In this document: piece after piece, positions 51,729-64,000 of the stretch
How the letters are laid out: every line of letters begins with the position of its first letter
Numbering within the stretch: the stretch's first letter is position 1
From: Byssochlamys sp. IMV 00236
Taxonomy: Eukaryota; Ascomycota; Eurotiomycetes; Eurotiales; Thermoascaceae
Direction: 5' to 3'
Assembly: GCA_001931875.2 (NCBI GenBank)
Contig: MSJH02000544.1
Span: 372,001 to 436,000, forward strand
DNA: 64,000 bases
Program-made: the position numbers and the translations under genes
Notes under the pieces: model-generated
Seen by the model: only the letters and a program-made list of their open reading frames with translations
Told to the model about the DNA's origin: nothing
Database searches by the model: none

Positions 51729-53456
51729 TAGGCCACACCTTATATTCGGCTTTATGATTGAACATTCATTTTCTAATTGCTGTCTTGATGATCTCATGGG
51801 CTGGCTGCATTTTCCGGCGTTGTGAAATATGAACGTTCTCTTTTGGTCCAAGTCCCGTCCTTGGAGGCTGGCTTTTGCGGGACAAGCTCTCTGCTATTGT
51901 CCATGCTATCCTTTGCATTTCATGAATTCGTTCATCTGTCATATCTTCTCCACTGTCTTTGAGTTTTGCTTTTTCGTCCTTATAATATCCACCAGCATCC
52001 TACCTGCACTATCTGTAACTTCTTGGTATGTGTCTCCTTGCTATACCCCTTTCCTGTTCTTTCTGCCAAAACCACGACTGTGTCTTTGCATCAATCTACT
52101 TTTTCTCCTCTCTCGGATCAAGAAGCTACGTTTCTTTTGCATCTCGCGATGCAGTACGATACGACAGGACACTCGTTTTTGGTTCTCTTCTCCCTGTCTT
52201 TTTATAAACCCGGGTCCTCGTTTCCCGGTGGTAATTACCTTCTGATACTAGGCTGGTTTACATTCTTTCAGGGGGTGGGAGAGGAGTCTTCTGTCCAGAA
52301 TGATTACTACCTATGCTCTACCTCCTTCTAATAATGTGCATACCACACCTTCATTGGGTGCTTCGAGATAACGACGGAGGAGGAACGGGAAACTGTGGTC
52401 TTGATTAACTTTTCGTCATGGAGGCAGGAGCGTGTTCTTTTCTCTGGGGGGGGAGGAAAAGACAAAATAAATGGACGTACAGTATATAACTAGTATATAG
52501 GGGAAACACTCGAATCAATAAAACTATTTCATTGGGATATCATCTCTCGTTTTTACTTGTATAACTAGTCAAAATCACTGATGACCAAGTTTAAACTCCG
52601 CTGGCCCTCCTGCGCACACACGTCTGTGGATGGTGCCCCAAGGTTTGCCATCGAGAGATCGTTACACAAACAAATCCGGAAAGCGACAACCTTTCTAGAA
52701 GTGATGTACGTGGTCGCAGTCTTCGATTCAGCTTGCCAGAGTCTAATGATTGCATATATATATATATTATTATCAGATAACTTTCAGCTTCAGTTTCAGT
52801 CTGCCGTAATGCTATAGTATATATAACTAGATATTATTTGAAAAAAATAAAAAAAGACTTCTTCTATCACGCATCCAGCACGAGGGGATCTAGATCATGG
52901 CGTGCTGAACCTATCTAACTAATCTACCAGTCCATTCTGGATAACTATGGTCTAGTTGTTAGATGGTATAGAGATTCCATTTTTTTTCCCCCTTTTCCTT
53001 TTCCTTGGTGATTATAAGTTTATAACCACACGGTAACTAGGCTATGTATAGTATAGTATGCAAAGATGTACAGTATATGACCTGTGACCATGATAGAAGG
53101 GATCGTATGATAATGATGATGATGATGATGATGCTATGCATTTCTTTTTTTTTTTCCCTCTCGGTTTCCTCCGATTTCTTTCTTTCTCCTGATAAGCATG
53201 ACCTGCTTGACTCAGGTCAGGCGAAATGACATACATCTGAACTTCGTCAATGGACTTTTTTTTTTCTTCTTCCCCTTTTCTCGTCTATTGTATCGTGCGC
53301 TCGTAATGCGTCGTAAATGTCAAAGGATGGGGCGAAGTAGTTGGTTTAAGACATTAATATTATGAAATATAAATGAGGAAATGGGATTTATTCAGGATCT
53401 CGATTCCGTTATCAAGGGTCTTTTTTTTTCGACCCTGACTAACGGAGATAATGAGA
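51729..53456. other. Convergent 3' intergenic, rlmA / MFS exporter
   Basis: These 1.7 kb hold T/C-rich 3' UTR sequence of rlmA, an ATG/ATA trinucleotide run at about 53108-53134 and poly-T tracts. Open frames up to 138 codons (51829-52245) are T-rich and hydrophobic by composition only. Confidence 0.55.
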
Positions 53457-55548
53457 TCAGACTTCCTCCTTGGCTTCACCAGAGCGCGCTGCTTTGGCGG
53501 CTTTCTTTTCATCGAGCAGTTCTTGACGGACGCGCTCTTGCTCTGCGAGACCGGTCTTGGTGATTTCGTGGGACCTGCTGAGTTCCTTGCGTCGGATGAA
53601 AATGCTTAAGAAGCACCCGAAGCCGGCGATGCAGACGTAAAAGATCCATGCACGGCTCAGAGAGAATGTGAACGCCTCGAAGACGACAGCTTTCTGGGAT
53701 GGTTTCAGAGTGTCGAGAAGGCTCCTGTCCGAGCCGGAGAAGGAGTTGGCAATCTCCGCGGCCTTTTCAGGACCGAGAGCTGCCACTAGTTTCGCAGATT
53801 GTTTGCCCATGACATTCTGGTAGACAACGCCACCAAGGACGACCGAGATGGAGGTTGATAGCTGACGGATGAAAGCGAAAGTTGCAGTTGCAGCTGCCAT
53901 GTCGGATCCACGGACATTCGCCTGGAGCGCAACAAGAGGGGCCTGGAAGTTGGGACCGACGCCCATTCCAGCAATCAACTGGTAGATGATGATGCGTGGC
54001 CACGACGCATATGGTTTCAGGTCGATAAAAAGACCGAAGCCAAGGGTCATGAAGATCATGCCGAACCAGATGGCTGGCATATACAAGCCTGTCTTGCGGA
54101 TGAAGATACCCGTGCAGGCCGAGAAGAGCGAGAGCATCAGAACTTGGGGCAAGCTGTATACACCACTCAGAATCGGACTAGCTTCCAGCACGGTCTGGAA
54201 ATAGAGGGGCATGTAGTAAGAGCCCGAAATAAACACCATTGCGTGACACGACGACATCATCAACAGTACGATGTTGCGCTTGTCGTGGAAGAGACTCATC
54301 GGCATAATCGGATACTTGGCGAGTTTCCACTCATTCAAGAGAAAGAGGGCCATGACCACCACACCGAAGATGATCAGGCAAATGACCGTGGCGGAATCCC
54401 ACGGGCGGCTGACACCACCAAACTCAAGTCCAAACAAGAACATGATGGTTCCTCCCACAATAGTCAGGGTGCCGATCCAGTCGAGGGCGCGCAGACCGGC
54501 GAGGAGGGGCGTCTTCGGGGTTTCGATCTTGAGCAAAAACAAGATGATCACAAAGGACAAACCACCGATTGGCACTGCGAAGTAATGTTAGAGCTAGAAA
54601 CAGACGAAAGTAAGGCCGAGAGTTGAAGACATACAGTTCAGGTAGAAACACCACCGCCAGGTGACGCTCGTCGTGAACGCACCCCCAATGATGGGGCCCA
54701 GGGCACCAGCAATGGCCCAAGTCGCCCCGAAGATACCATAATACATTGGCCGTTCCCTAGTGCGGTCAGTTCTGACTTCGATAGCAAAACCAACATATCG
54801 CATGCTCCTCACTCACCTCACACTGAACAGATCCGTCACACAAATGTTTCCCAGCACGATCAGACCACCGCCTCCAACACCTTGGATGACACGACCCGCC
54901 AGAATCATGGGCAGATTGATAGCCAGGGCACAGACAAGGCTGCCCACCAGAAACAGGAAGTTGGCGACTAGCAGAACTGGCTTTCGCCCCCAGATGTCGC
55001 TGACTTTGCCCCAGAATGGCACGCAAGCTGCATTAGCCAGAAGATACGACGACGCCATCCACGAGTACCCGCTCTGAGATGCATGGAAATGTGCTGCCAT
55101 TGTGGGTAGAGCGGTGGAGATGATCGTCTACCAGGTATTAGCGGACCATCGTCTACATCAATACCTTAAGAACGGAAATAGGAAACATACCATGTCAAGC
55201 GCAGCGAGGAACAGCGCCAACTGTCGTCGCGTACATTGTTAGCTTTCGAATTACAGCGCATTTCCCCAGATGGTCACGTACACATAGAGCCACCATGATC
55301 AGGGTGATCTTCTTCTTCCCCAGCTTCTGCGCCTGAGAGGGCACCCGGTCGAGCTTGTTCGGTGCTGCATCCTCCTCTGGCGCGCGCGGCGCATCTCCCT
55401 CCGCATCCCCGTCGACTTTGGTATCCACGATGGACTCGACATTGGTGAAGTCTCCTGAGGTGTCGGGGTGGATGTCTACGGTGGGCTGCACCGTCTTTTC
55501 CACGTCCGCGACAGCATCGCTGCTGCTGTGGTGAGCGTCGGCGGTCAT
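53457..55548 (-). CDS. MFS drug:H+ antiporter, DHA2 (14-TM) family
   Basis: A multidrug or metabolite exporter of 615 aa. Minus-strand exons are 55548..55282, 55220..55191, 55127..54817, 54756..54635 and 54574..53457; introns are 60 to 63 nt. The ATG at 55548 is the first in frame. A hydrophilic, acidic N-tail of about 80 aa comes first. TM1 carries the DHA2 motif LDMTIISTALPTM (split across two introns). The loop 2-3 motif A appears as WGKVSDIWGRKPVLL. Motif C-like GATWAIAGALGPIIGGAFT and NLPIGG follow. The 30-nt exon encodes only LALFLAALDM. The C-tail is charged (EQERVRQELLDEKKAAKAARS). No biosynthetic cluster neighbours it, so the substrate is unknown. Confidence 0.9.
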
Positions 55549-56360
55549 GATTTCTTGTTGCGGTCCCAAAGGCCGCTGCTCGACCGGAGGTGAAGAGGTT
55601 GATACTTGACCAAGTATGCCTCCAGGTCGGTGCGCAAGCAGAGATAATAATATTAATATGCCTGAAGAATCACGGAGGTAACCACAGGCGCCCGTCTAAA
55701 CCCCGCCGACCATTCTCTGACTCAAGGATATCTTTCTTTGGCGAATCTGGACCGGACGGTTGGCCGACAGCCGAACGCTATATGGGCCCCTGCGACGATC
55801 CGTTCGAGACGGCGGCCAGACCAACCAAGGAGTGGTTGGAAGAGAATTAATTCAATTATGTACCTGAGTCGGGCGAGAAAGAAGAAGAAAAGGAAACCAG
55901 AAGGGAAAGAAAAATATTTATTAATTCGATTGTTCGGGTGAAACTTGCGGTGTCCATGGCCACTCAAGCTAGAGTTTTACGACCTCGAGTGGAGAGGATC
56001 GAATGTAGTCTGGATACCCAGAAAAAACAAGCCCCCATCTCGGCCGTTCAAGGCGTGTCGAAATCTCCGGGGGCGGCAAGTGGGAGAGCTTCTTTTTTGC
56101 TTGTTCGTTCGCGGACGGAATCAATTAGCTTCTGCCGTAGATCGCTTTTGGTGGAGGCGCTGCATATAAACGGAGTTGCTGTATCGCCCCGGCTTTTTGT
56201 CTGGACCGGTGCTAACGATCGACGGTGGGACATGCTGCAGTTGATTCAATTAAGGTCACAAGGTTCAATCAAGAATGTCGTTGTGTGAGAGCGAAGACGA
56301 TCTGGGATGTTCTTGTCTTGACGTTGTTCGGCGTCACTGCTTCGCTGTCCGAAAACGGAA

Positions 56361-56531
56361 ATGGCCGCCGAGCCTGACCAGTAAGTCCGATTGTTATTTA
56401 ATATTGTACGTTCTATTATATCGTTGATCAATGCCAGTTCCGACATGGACAGTTTCATGCCATTATTTGTTCTGTTATTGCCCGATTGGAAATGGTTGGC
56501 AAGTAGACTAGTTACTGCTCCAGTCCAGTAG
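56361..56531 (+). CDS. Possible spliced micro-ORF of 37 aa
   Basis: ATG GCC GCC GAG starts a 20-nt exon (56361..56380) ending at a perfect GTAAGT donor. A TGCCAG acceptor at 56437 returns to an in-frame exon (56438..56531) with a hydrophobic stretch MPLFVLLLPDWKWL and a stop. It may be a real small peptide, the start of a truncated gene or chance. No family is known to me. Confidence 0.2.
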
Positions 56532-59465
56532 AAGCTTTCTAATGGTGAAGACAAGACGTACAGCCATAGAACGGTGAATCTTTTGATTCTATTCGAGTAT
56601 TGAATCAAATAATTGTCCGATGGAAGAACCAGATACTTATTCACCGGATCAACCCCTCTTCTTTGCTGTCATCTACTGACTGCTCTTTTCAACAATTCCC
56701 CTGCCACACCCAAACTTTCCTCTTCAAACACTCTCCACGATATATTAACTTATCAACAAGTGCAACCCACAAGAAGCAGCCAAGCTTCTTCTTCTCCACA
56801 TCGCGCGTGTTGGGCCCGCAAGGAGGTTATCGGCGTTCGGCGTCGGCCGTTCGTGAAGACCGAGTCTTGCTTATCGCTGATTGTCAATTTGGTCGACAGA
56901 TCCTGGCCATAATAATAATTATAATAATAGTACAATTGGTCCAATTTCCCCAGCGATCTTGAAGCAGGACAGGAGGGCCAGGTCTTTTTCTAACGCTATA
57001 ATATATCTATATCCACGTTTGTTGTTTCATTCTATTTATCTTGTTGAATTCCCTAAAAGAAGGAAAAAAGCCTGGCCGTGATATTTGCGGATAAAAATAC
57101 ATTTCCAGATATTCCAATCTATTGGTGTGCTCTCTCTCGAGAATATAGTCATATTCATCAATATATGTTCGGACCGTGGCTTTGCCAATATCTCATCAGA
57201 ATTAAATGCTTTTCTCGAACCATACGTGCCACTGAATCAACCTTACAAGAGGACCTTCAACCTGAGTTTGAAGGCAGAATCCGAACAGCTATGGTGGTTC
57301 CTTTACGAGTCCGGATGAGATGGGCATTGGAAAGACGGCCGGAATAATCGCATCCAAACTGTGAACTCGTCGTGTCCTCAATGGAAATCCGCTTGGAACG
57401 CAATCCAAGTCGATTGGAGTGTCACATCCCTACCAATTCTTTATCGTATAAGTGCCTTCTGCTATATATTGCCGCTTCTTCTTTATTTTTCCATGTCTTA
57501 TCACCAGTCCAACATACAACTGGAGACTGAACTCTGGTCCTATTCGAAGATTGCCCGCTCTCGCTAAAATACAATCGGCGATTGCACCCTATAGGCAAGG
57601 TTTACAGCACGTGGTCTGTTAACCCTATTGGATGTACTGTTGTTGGATATAGGATATACATTATAGTATAATACCTAACGTCCCTCTTGTCTGCTCTGGT
57701 GCATTTTGTTGGCGCTGTCCACATCAGATCCCGCCTTGCTGTCAAGGTAAAGAAACGATACTAGCACGGAAGAGAATCAGATATATTATATGAAGGAGAC
57801 GATCGAATCATTATCAGGAGTCTCATGAGATCCCAAAAGCCTCGTTTATTAAACCCCTGGTGGGTGGGTTCGTGGGCAGGGAAAAAATGGGTGAAAGTCG
57901 AGAAAAAAGGCCCATCCCTTGCCGTTTTGAGCCCAAACCATTCTACAAGGTGGTTAGCATAGACAATGTGCCTTATTTGAGCTTACACGAGCAAGCAAGA
58001 TCCGATTAGTTTCTTTGGCCTGTGGAGAAAGTATCAGGTTTGAGTACGACGATGATGAGGTTTGTGATAATGTTTTATCTGCCGTGGGAACACTACGCTA
58101 ATTAGTATATAGGACTTCCAATGGGTCATCTATCGCTGTGATACTATTCTGTTAATGCAAGGATTACTCGAGGTGCTTCGAGCAAACCCAACGCAAATGG
58201 CCGCTCCCCGATCCAAGAGGCTGCCTTATAGATGCTCTCTGGCGCGAATTCAAAGGTTCTGGGACCATCGCAGGCTAGCTTTATACTACGTTATTCATGA
58301 TCTTTATGATTTTAGTCCTTCTTATTTTAGACCATCCCTACCTGCGATCGACTTATTCCTTTATCTGTCACATCGGCATCATGTTACGATTCAGACTGAT
58401 GACACTTATCTTGGCCCGTAGATGGGACCTTAAATTCAATAATATCCGCTTCTGAAGTGTTTCTATCCTTTCCTATATCACCAAATCAACACTTTCGATA
58501 CAAACACGGCACTTTGAAAATGGGTTCCCAGTGGCTTGAAGCCACTTTAGAGATCATGGGGGTAGGTGCTGGGGTGAACTCCATTGCGCAACGATGCGCA
58601 TTTCTGGCTAACCCAGACAAATGGGCGCATTAAGATCGTCATACTTATACATGGCTCTGTTGATCGCAAGATATTTGCCATCTTTCTTTCTCGACAATCA
58701 AGTCGTATTACGCCAGATGTTTCGCAAGAAAAGCTGTTGAGGAATCCTTTTGACAGAACAGAAAAATCATAATGGCGAGTCATAACGTGCTCTTAAGGAA
58801 GGAAAGCAAGGAAGAAACGAATTCGAAGAGGGCATTATTGACTTTTAGGCGAATAATGGCTATGGAAATAGCAGTTTTGGGAACGCTCAAATGTCACCAT
58901 CAACACCTGCCTCCTGCGGTATTGGAGAACTATATCCGCTCCGAGCACCCTATGACGGGACTGCCACTTCCCCGGTTTATGGGATCCAAGCATTTATTTA
59001 CTTTTCTTCCTGACTTTTCGAGTCCTAGGCATCGCCAACAACATGGATATGATCAGAGACTTTGTAACTGTCATGGTGGCGCTGACCTACGTTTTCGTAG
59101 GTATCCATCTATTGTGACTGGAACGAGGGCAGCGCAGGTGCGTGGAAGAGATGGGAGAAACGGCAGACAAAGATCTTGCCACGAGTATGGGACTCGGTGT
59201 TGGCGTTCGTCTACGCGATGGCCCGGCTCGAAACCATCTAGCATGGGGTAGAACTCGAGGCCTAGAGGCATATTATAGGCTAGTGGTTACTGCTGTATAT
59301 ATTGTTCATACGGAGGTATTATCCGTGGAGCGGTTTCGATGGGATACAGGTCGCCTTGCCGATCGTACCGTCAACCACTTTCGGCACCCAAGGCCCAGCG
59401 ACACTACCTTCATGCTTTAGGACATGCATATAGTCTCGGGATGTGTTCGACGTTGAACGCCGCCC

Positions 59466-59610
59466 CCAGAAGTTGCGCGGTGTCTCTTATCGTTTCTCTG
59501 ATGGTGCTGAGCCGGTCCGTGGGAAATCAACGCTGGAGAAGTATATACTTCGTAAGAGTCCTGCTTTTGATGACCTTACCTATCTGGATTTCCTTCCTTT
59601 GACGAACCTC
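59466..59610 (+). pseudogene. Possible helitron-helicase-like fragment
   Basis: A short plus-strand frame reads RGKSTLEKYILRKSPAFDDLTYLDFL. The STLEKY...F-D-LTY-DF spacing reminds me of the region before the helicase domain in fungal helitron proteins. It is broken on both sides, and no helitron end (CTRR hairpin) or RepHel motif is visible. Confidence 0.22.
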
Positions 59611-60281
59611 CAGCATGGGGAACGAACCTCGCGTCACCACAGGCTTGGGACGAGCTCAAAGCACAGATACAAGCGGGGGACGAAGATAATCTTTACTGTG
59701 ACGACCGTTCTGACCGTGGCACAATGCAGCAAACCAAATATATCGTCCTGACTACACTGGAATCCTTGACTTCCCTTCCTGATGCACAATGTTGCCGGGC
59801 GCATCCCGGACTGGGACGAGCGTCGCAGTAAGATCTGGCACGTTTATGAAAGAGGCCGGCTTCAAAATTATGTCCACGGAGGAGCAGGAGACCCCGTTCT
59901 ACCGCTTCACAAATTACATCCTGTCTGCCATTATCGAGGCTGGCAAATCCCATGATGCCATAGCGGTTATATGTTGTCAGAATGTCAGACCACGGAAGCA
60001 AGAATGGGAGAAAAGCATTTGATACGGAAATAGGATCTTGGGACTTTGTGCATCGACGTCCGAAATCTGAACACAGAATGGAAAGATGAGGACAAGAACA
60101 TTTGGCAGGGACGGCTTCGTCGACCTTTCCCCCGTTCCAGGATGACGCAATTCAACCAAGACTCGAAGACGCATTCCTTGGTTGCTTGAGGAACTCTATA
60201 GATATCCGGACTTTATCCTCTTCGGTCTAATACATCCACTTTTCAAGCTCTATTATATAGCATATGGGATAGCTGTAGCGC

Positions 60282-60405
60282 NNNNNNNNNNNNNNNNNNN
60301 NNNNNNNNNNNNNNNNNNNNNNNNNNNNNNNNNNNNNNNNNNNNNNNNNNNNNNNNNNNNNNNNNNNNNNNNNNNNNNNNNNNNNNNNNNNNNNNNNNNN
60401 NNNNN
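60282..60405. other. Assembly gap (N run)
   Basis: 124 undetermined bases, directly followed by A33 (60406-60438). The poly-A next to the gap is probably why assembly broke here. Confidence 0.99.
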
Positions 60406-60440
<35 letters not shown>

Positions 60441-61942
60441 GATACTTCCAAGATGATATGGCGTAAAAAAGAACTGTTACGTAAATCAAAGCAGGTTTTT
60501 ACTATCACACCAGAGCTCTGTCCCATAATGTCTTCATTTCCGATCGTTATGGCTCTTAATCCGGCTACATACGAGTGGGTAATGCAAACTCCGTGGAATC
60601 ATTGATAGCTAAATGTCCTAGGACCCAACGATGCTTCCATGCGTCCTAATTCTAAAACCCAACAGTGACGGGCTATTAGTTTGATAAGCTAAAGAATCAC
60701 CAGTGAGTATCTTACGGAGTGGCACTTAAACACCGAAATTCAGACAAAGTTCAGAGCGCTGAGGATCTTTGAGGTTCGAGAAGTAGACACTAGCAGCCAG
60801 AACTGCCGGGAGAAGATTGATAAATCCAGCCGACTTCTCAGAAACCCAGAACGCTAGTAATACGAGACTTCAAAGATGTTAGATTGAAAATATCCTTTAT
60901 TCTTATATTGGTTTTTCTCCATTGTTATCTGTATATTCCACGTCTCAGATCTCCATTGAGTGATCAATTTAAACTAAACCTTGAGAGCGGACGAGAACCT
61001 GAAAATGCAACAACGGTATTGAGGTAAATGATAGACATCAACTGCATCCTACCTTGCTGAAAATGAGAAGCATGTGGGGTCGAATATCTAGACTTATTCG
61101 ATGTATCACCTATAACTGCATACTTCCAGTCCTTAGAATAAGGAAGTATAGCGGCAATAGCAATGTTGGCCTATCTGAAGTTCTCGTTATGATGATTAGA
61201 CTCGAAGGGATGGGAGATACGGTCTTCTTGCAAGAAATCTGTTGCCTAATTTCTATGATTATTTGTTGGCAGGTACCTAATGTTTCCAGTATCGTACGAT
61301 CGGTTCATGACGGTCACTAGTTAGAAGAGCTGATTCTCCCTTAGATCTAGAGCAACACACCGACGCATAATCGATCTTCAATGATCTCTAACTGCCTGAG
61401 TAGTCAAATTATAACTATATGGCTCGAAGAGTCGAATTTCATGGCCCTTTCCGTGGTCGATAAAACCAGCCGGGTTCCTGGGGCGGAGGGATATGGTGAT
61501 ATTGGCACCTCGGAGATCCCCAGACGTATCCAAATTTTGGAAAGCCACCACTGAAAGGTTCTGTATAATTACTATAGTAGATTATCTGTGGTGTAAAACT
61601 GTGTCAAGGACCAGTAGCTAAAATTCAAATGCGGATGGGACAAAAATCTCAGTATAATCTTAAGTAGACATTCGCCATTTGACTTATACACGATTTGCCA
61701 AAAACTAAATCAAAAATCAAAACTTTTTTTTTTTCAATTTTCTTTTCTGGCCCTGGAGTCTAGTAATATTAGAGTATCCCTTCCCATCGTACAGGCCAAA
61801 GACTTCAGTTTCTTTGTGGCTACGAGGCACACGATAATTCTCAATCCTTTGACCTAATACGGAATTTTATAGATCAATCTACAAGCGGGATCTACATAGC
61901 CAGCACCATGTAAGATTGAACTCTTCTACTGTCCAAAATCAT
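60406..61942. other. Poly-A tract and AT-rich non-coding DNA
   Basis: After A33 the sequence is AT-rich and has no open frame above 90 codons. I see no gene. The frame at 61054-61320 resembles nothing known. Confidence 0.5.
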
Positions 61943-62400
61943 GTTCCGCGAGACAAACGTACTGTTGTTGCAATGACAGGTGCAACAGCAGCACCCATGG
62001 AAGTCAAGGCCCTTATTGCTCTCGGCCGGCTGAATCATCCCGTCTGTTCGAAACGATCCTTATGAGATTGGAGCGGCCATGTCGTTGATGTTATGCGTAC
62101 GATCAGCCAGCGCTTTTAGCGTTGGGACCGTATAGTCTGCCTCGTAGGTCGGTGTTTGTGCTCTCCCCACTTGGAAACCACGAGATGGGTCTCGATGTCA
62201 TTGTCCCCTGCAGCATGAAGACGCTAGCTGCGATCAGTTCCAGTACTCGTGACGATTTGATCTCCCGAACAGGGGATGTTATGCTGAAAGAGCCAAGAAA
62301 AGCGATTCTGGTGACGAGGGCAACTCGTCTAGCTGTCGAGGAATGATATTCACAATAGCCATGGTAGTGCCGTGTGCTGTTCTACCAAGGGAGCGACATA
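61943..62400 (+). pseudogene. Broken flavin prenyltransferase (padA/UbiX type)
   Basis: UbiX/Pad1 enzymes make prenylated FMN, the cofactor of UbiD-type decarboxylases such as the cinnamic-acid decarboxylase Fdc. Two matching pieces are visible. Near 61943-62060 a frame gives TVVAMTGATAAPMEVKALIALGRLN, the N-terminal FMN-binding motif. Near 62188-62343 another frame (offset by 2) gives GLDVIVPCSMKTLAAISSS and DDLISRTGDVMLKEPRKAILVTR, the central motif. The middle (normally about 60 aa) is scrambled with stops. The second frame stops at 62344 just where a +1 frame gives DIHNSH, the next family motif. So there is at least one internal lesion and a frameshift, and no functional product is expected. 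Confidence 0.8.
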
Positions 62401-64000
62401 GCACTGAGCTCACGCGAGACGTTAGCAGCATAACGCTGAACCATCTCTCTCCATGTCCCAAATAGGAAGTCTGCAATATTCGAGGAAGTTCGTCCAATGT
62501 CGGACTGCTTGCTCATCCTCCATCAACCACCATCCATCCCAGCTTTTTGCATCAACCGGGACATGGAATCTTGCATTGCCGAATCTCAAACGATGAACTA
62601 CTACAGACTAGGCTCTACTTGCGAGGTTGCGTTTCGATGGGGACGTGTACGTGGAGACTACTACTAGCTAGTCAACTGTTTCTCCAACTCCAAAGTCCAA
62701 ACGTTAACGAAGACAGGCGGCCCGCTTGCTGGCGGTAAATCCATCTCCACAAACCACGTCTTTTTGTCGACTTGCACAGCCCTCGCTCAACGAACTGGCC
62801 AGAAACGGCGTCAACTCGTTACCTCTGACTAATTCTGGTCTAGTCCATCAATTTATAACTATGAAGCTGTCCTTGTCGCCAGGATGGGGCCAAATTCCTG
62901 CCGCCATTGGTGCACAGTAAGTGTCGTTGTGCGATACTAAGTTGCTGTTTTTCTCTTCTCTTCTCTTTTTTTTTTTTCTTTTCTTTTTTTTACTTTGGCG
63001 TGTATATCCATGCTCTATTGTTCTTTGCCTCTTTCTCTTTCCATCCCACGGCTGTTCAGAGCCGATCATCCGGCAATTGCAAAGATAATATTTGACGGCA
63101 AAGACCTAGAGAGAAAGGGAAGGATACGAAGACAGCTCTGTCGACAAGGGACCGTTGTAGTGCCACTGCCTGCGGGTCTACTCGTCCCTAATCGGGATGT
63201 GTTCGGTGATAATGAAGAATGATGCTACCGGCGCCAGGATCTATTTCCACTTCTGGGAGGCGGCGGTCAGCAAACTTTCTCAAAACCAGGGACTCCATGC
63301 CACCACGTCGAGATCCTGGATTACGATAAGCAGGGGAGATTGCAGGCTGTTCATCGGCCTCAGGGTCGTTCGACTGTGCATTCTCGACCCCATGCTTGCT
63401 GCCGAAGCTTGAGATGAATGATCATTATATTAATATTATCACTAGAGACAACCAAGCATTCGTATGTTTAGCCCAGCCAGAAAGGTTAAACAGACCCTCA
63501 TTTTAATTTAACCCCGACCTCCGACTAGATGGAGAGGACGGTAGGACGACCGAAGGTTTCCGCGCTAATTCGCTGCATTCATATCGGTTGGCCAGAGCAT
63601 GTCACCGACTGTTGAATACCTTCCAGAAATGCAAGAATTGCCTAGAACAGACAATCTAGCGAGTCGGAATGAAGCGACTCTGGTCGTGTCTGCGACTCTG
63701 CGTACCCTAGCAAAAGCCTGCGGCCAGAAAAAAAAGAGACGAGACTTCCGAGATTCGTCAGCAGAAGTGACTAGACTCGTGGCCTGCCGGCGCCAGCTTC
63801 GGTAGTCTAGCAAATCTCCGGGTTTTGGCCCGCGACGACAGACATCAGGCTTGTTCTTAACTTGCGCCTCCCGATGTCTCGTGGGGATCCAATACCATGC
63901 CGCGGGTGCCAGACAATCTCCAGACCCAGGGTTAGCGAGACGCTAATACCTAGATCGGCAAAGATAGAAAAGCGAAGCGCCTTTCCGGAAGACAGGAAGG
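62401..64000. other. Decayed right end, no intact gene seen
   Basis: Short frames at 62840-62935 (MKLSLSPGWGQIPAAIGAQ) and 63060-63220 (HPAIAKIIFDGKDLERKGRI) look like exons of a broken unknown gene. A T-rich, possibly intronic stretch at 62950-63000 separates them. The last 600 bp are GC-neutral and have no recognisable content. Confidence 0.4.

Larger units (their letters stand above)
55549..60281. other. Gene-poor, decayed region left of the assembly gap
   Basis: I recognise no intact gene. Left of about 55700 is the MFS promoter. At 59040-59420 a frame begins with a hydrophobic MDMIRDFVTVMVALTYVF stretch and is soon broken by a stop, which looks like gene debris. At 59443-59750 and 59640-60170 further fragments in different frames suggest frameshifted remnants. 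A weak helitron-like segment is listed apart. Confidence 0.45.

Noticed and set aside
60227..60526. Open frames across the N run
   Set aside because: They are made of undetermined bases and poly-A/poly-T.

Overview
The window is nuclear DNA of a filamentous ascomycete, most probably Aspergillus or a close relative in the Eurotiales. Genes sit on both strands and carry many short introns (about 47 to 85 nt) with GT(A/G)NGT-type donors and CTAAC/CTRAY-type branch sites. Several predicted proteins are of types familiar from Aspergillus: an RlmA-type MADS factor, an Msb1/Mug8 protein, a DapB-type peptidase, an UstS-like GST and an S53 sedolisin. Exon boundaries were worked out by hand from reading frame, splice consensus and remembered family motifs. 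No alignment was run. The species is not determined.

Layout, left to right. 1-746 is the 3' end of a secreted sedolisin. 747-12030 is an 11-kb gene-poor block holding a 533-bp fold-back element (6901-7433). 12031-14009 has a GST and, convergent to it, mitochondrial ribosomal protein mL54. 16785-17959 is a six-exon acetate-type (GPR1/FUN34/YaaH) transporter. 19933-24707 has a bicupin oxalate decarboxylase convergent with the vacuolar dipeptidyl aminopeptidase. 25546-32449 is a housekeeping block: CCT4 and RPT1 divergent from one 347-bp promoter, then SDHA. 33738-37211 has a single-pass surface protein and a zinc alcohol dehydrogenase. 37327-39749 is repeat-rich: a 3 x 280-bp array with RIP-like changes, a 5'-incomplete PD-(D/E)XK-like gene, and a MITE with a TTAA target duplication. 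40557-45677 has a DJ-1/Hsp31-like protein and an MSB1-type morphogenesis gene. 49711-51728 is rlmA. 53457-55548 is a 14-TM MFS exporter. 55549-64000 is gene-poor and decayed: a broken flavin prenyltransferase (padA/UbiX) pseudogene, a 124-bp assembly gap and other fragments.

Most functions are housekeeping: protein folding and degradation, TCA cycle and respiration, mitochondrial translation, vacuolar proteolysis, and small-acid handling (acetate transport, oxalate breakdown). Three genes in 33-52 kb (surface protein, MSB1, RlmA) could all touch cell-wall integrity, but their proximity may be chance. I see no secondary-metabolite backbone gene, no CRISPR, no rRNA and no convincing tRNA. The least ordinary features are the two inverted-repeat elements, above all the 6901-7433 element, whose two terminal hairpins differ in sequence yet are both perfectly paired.
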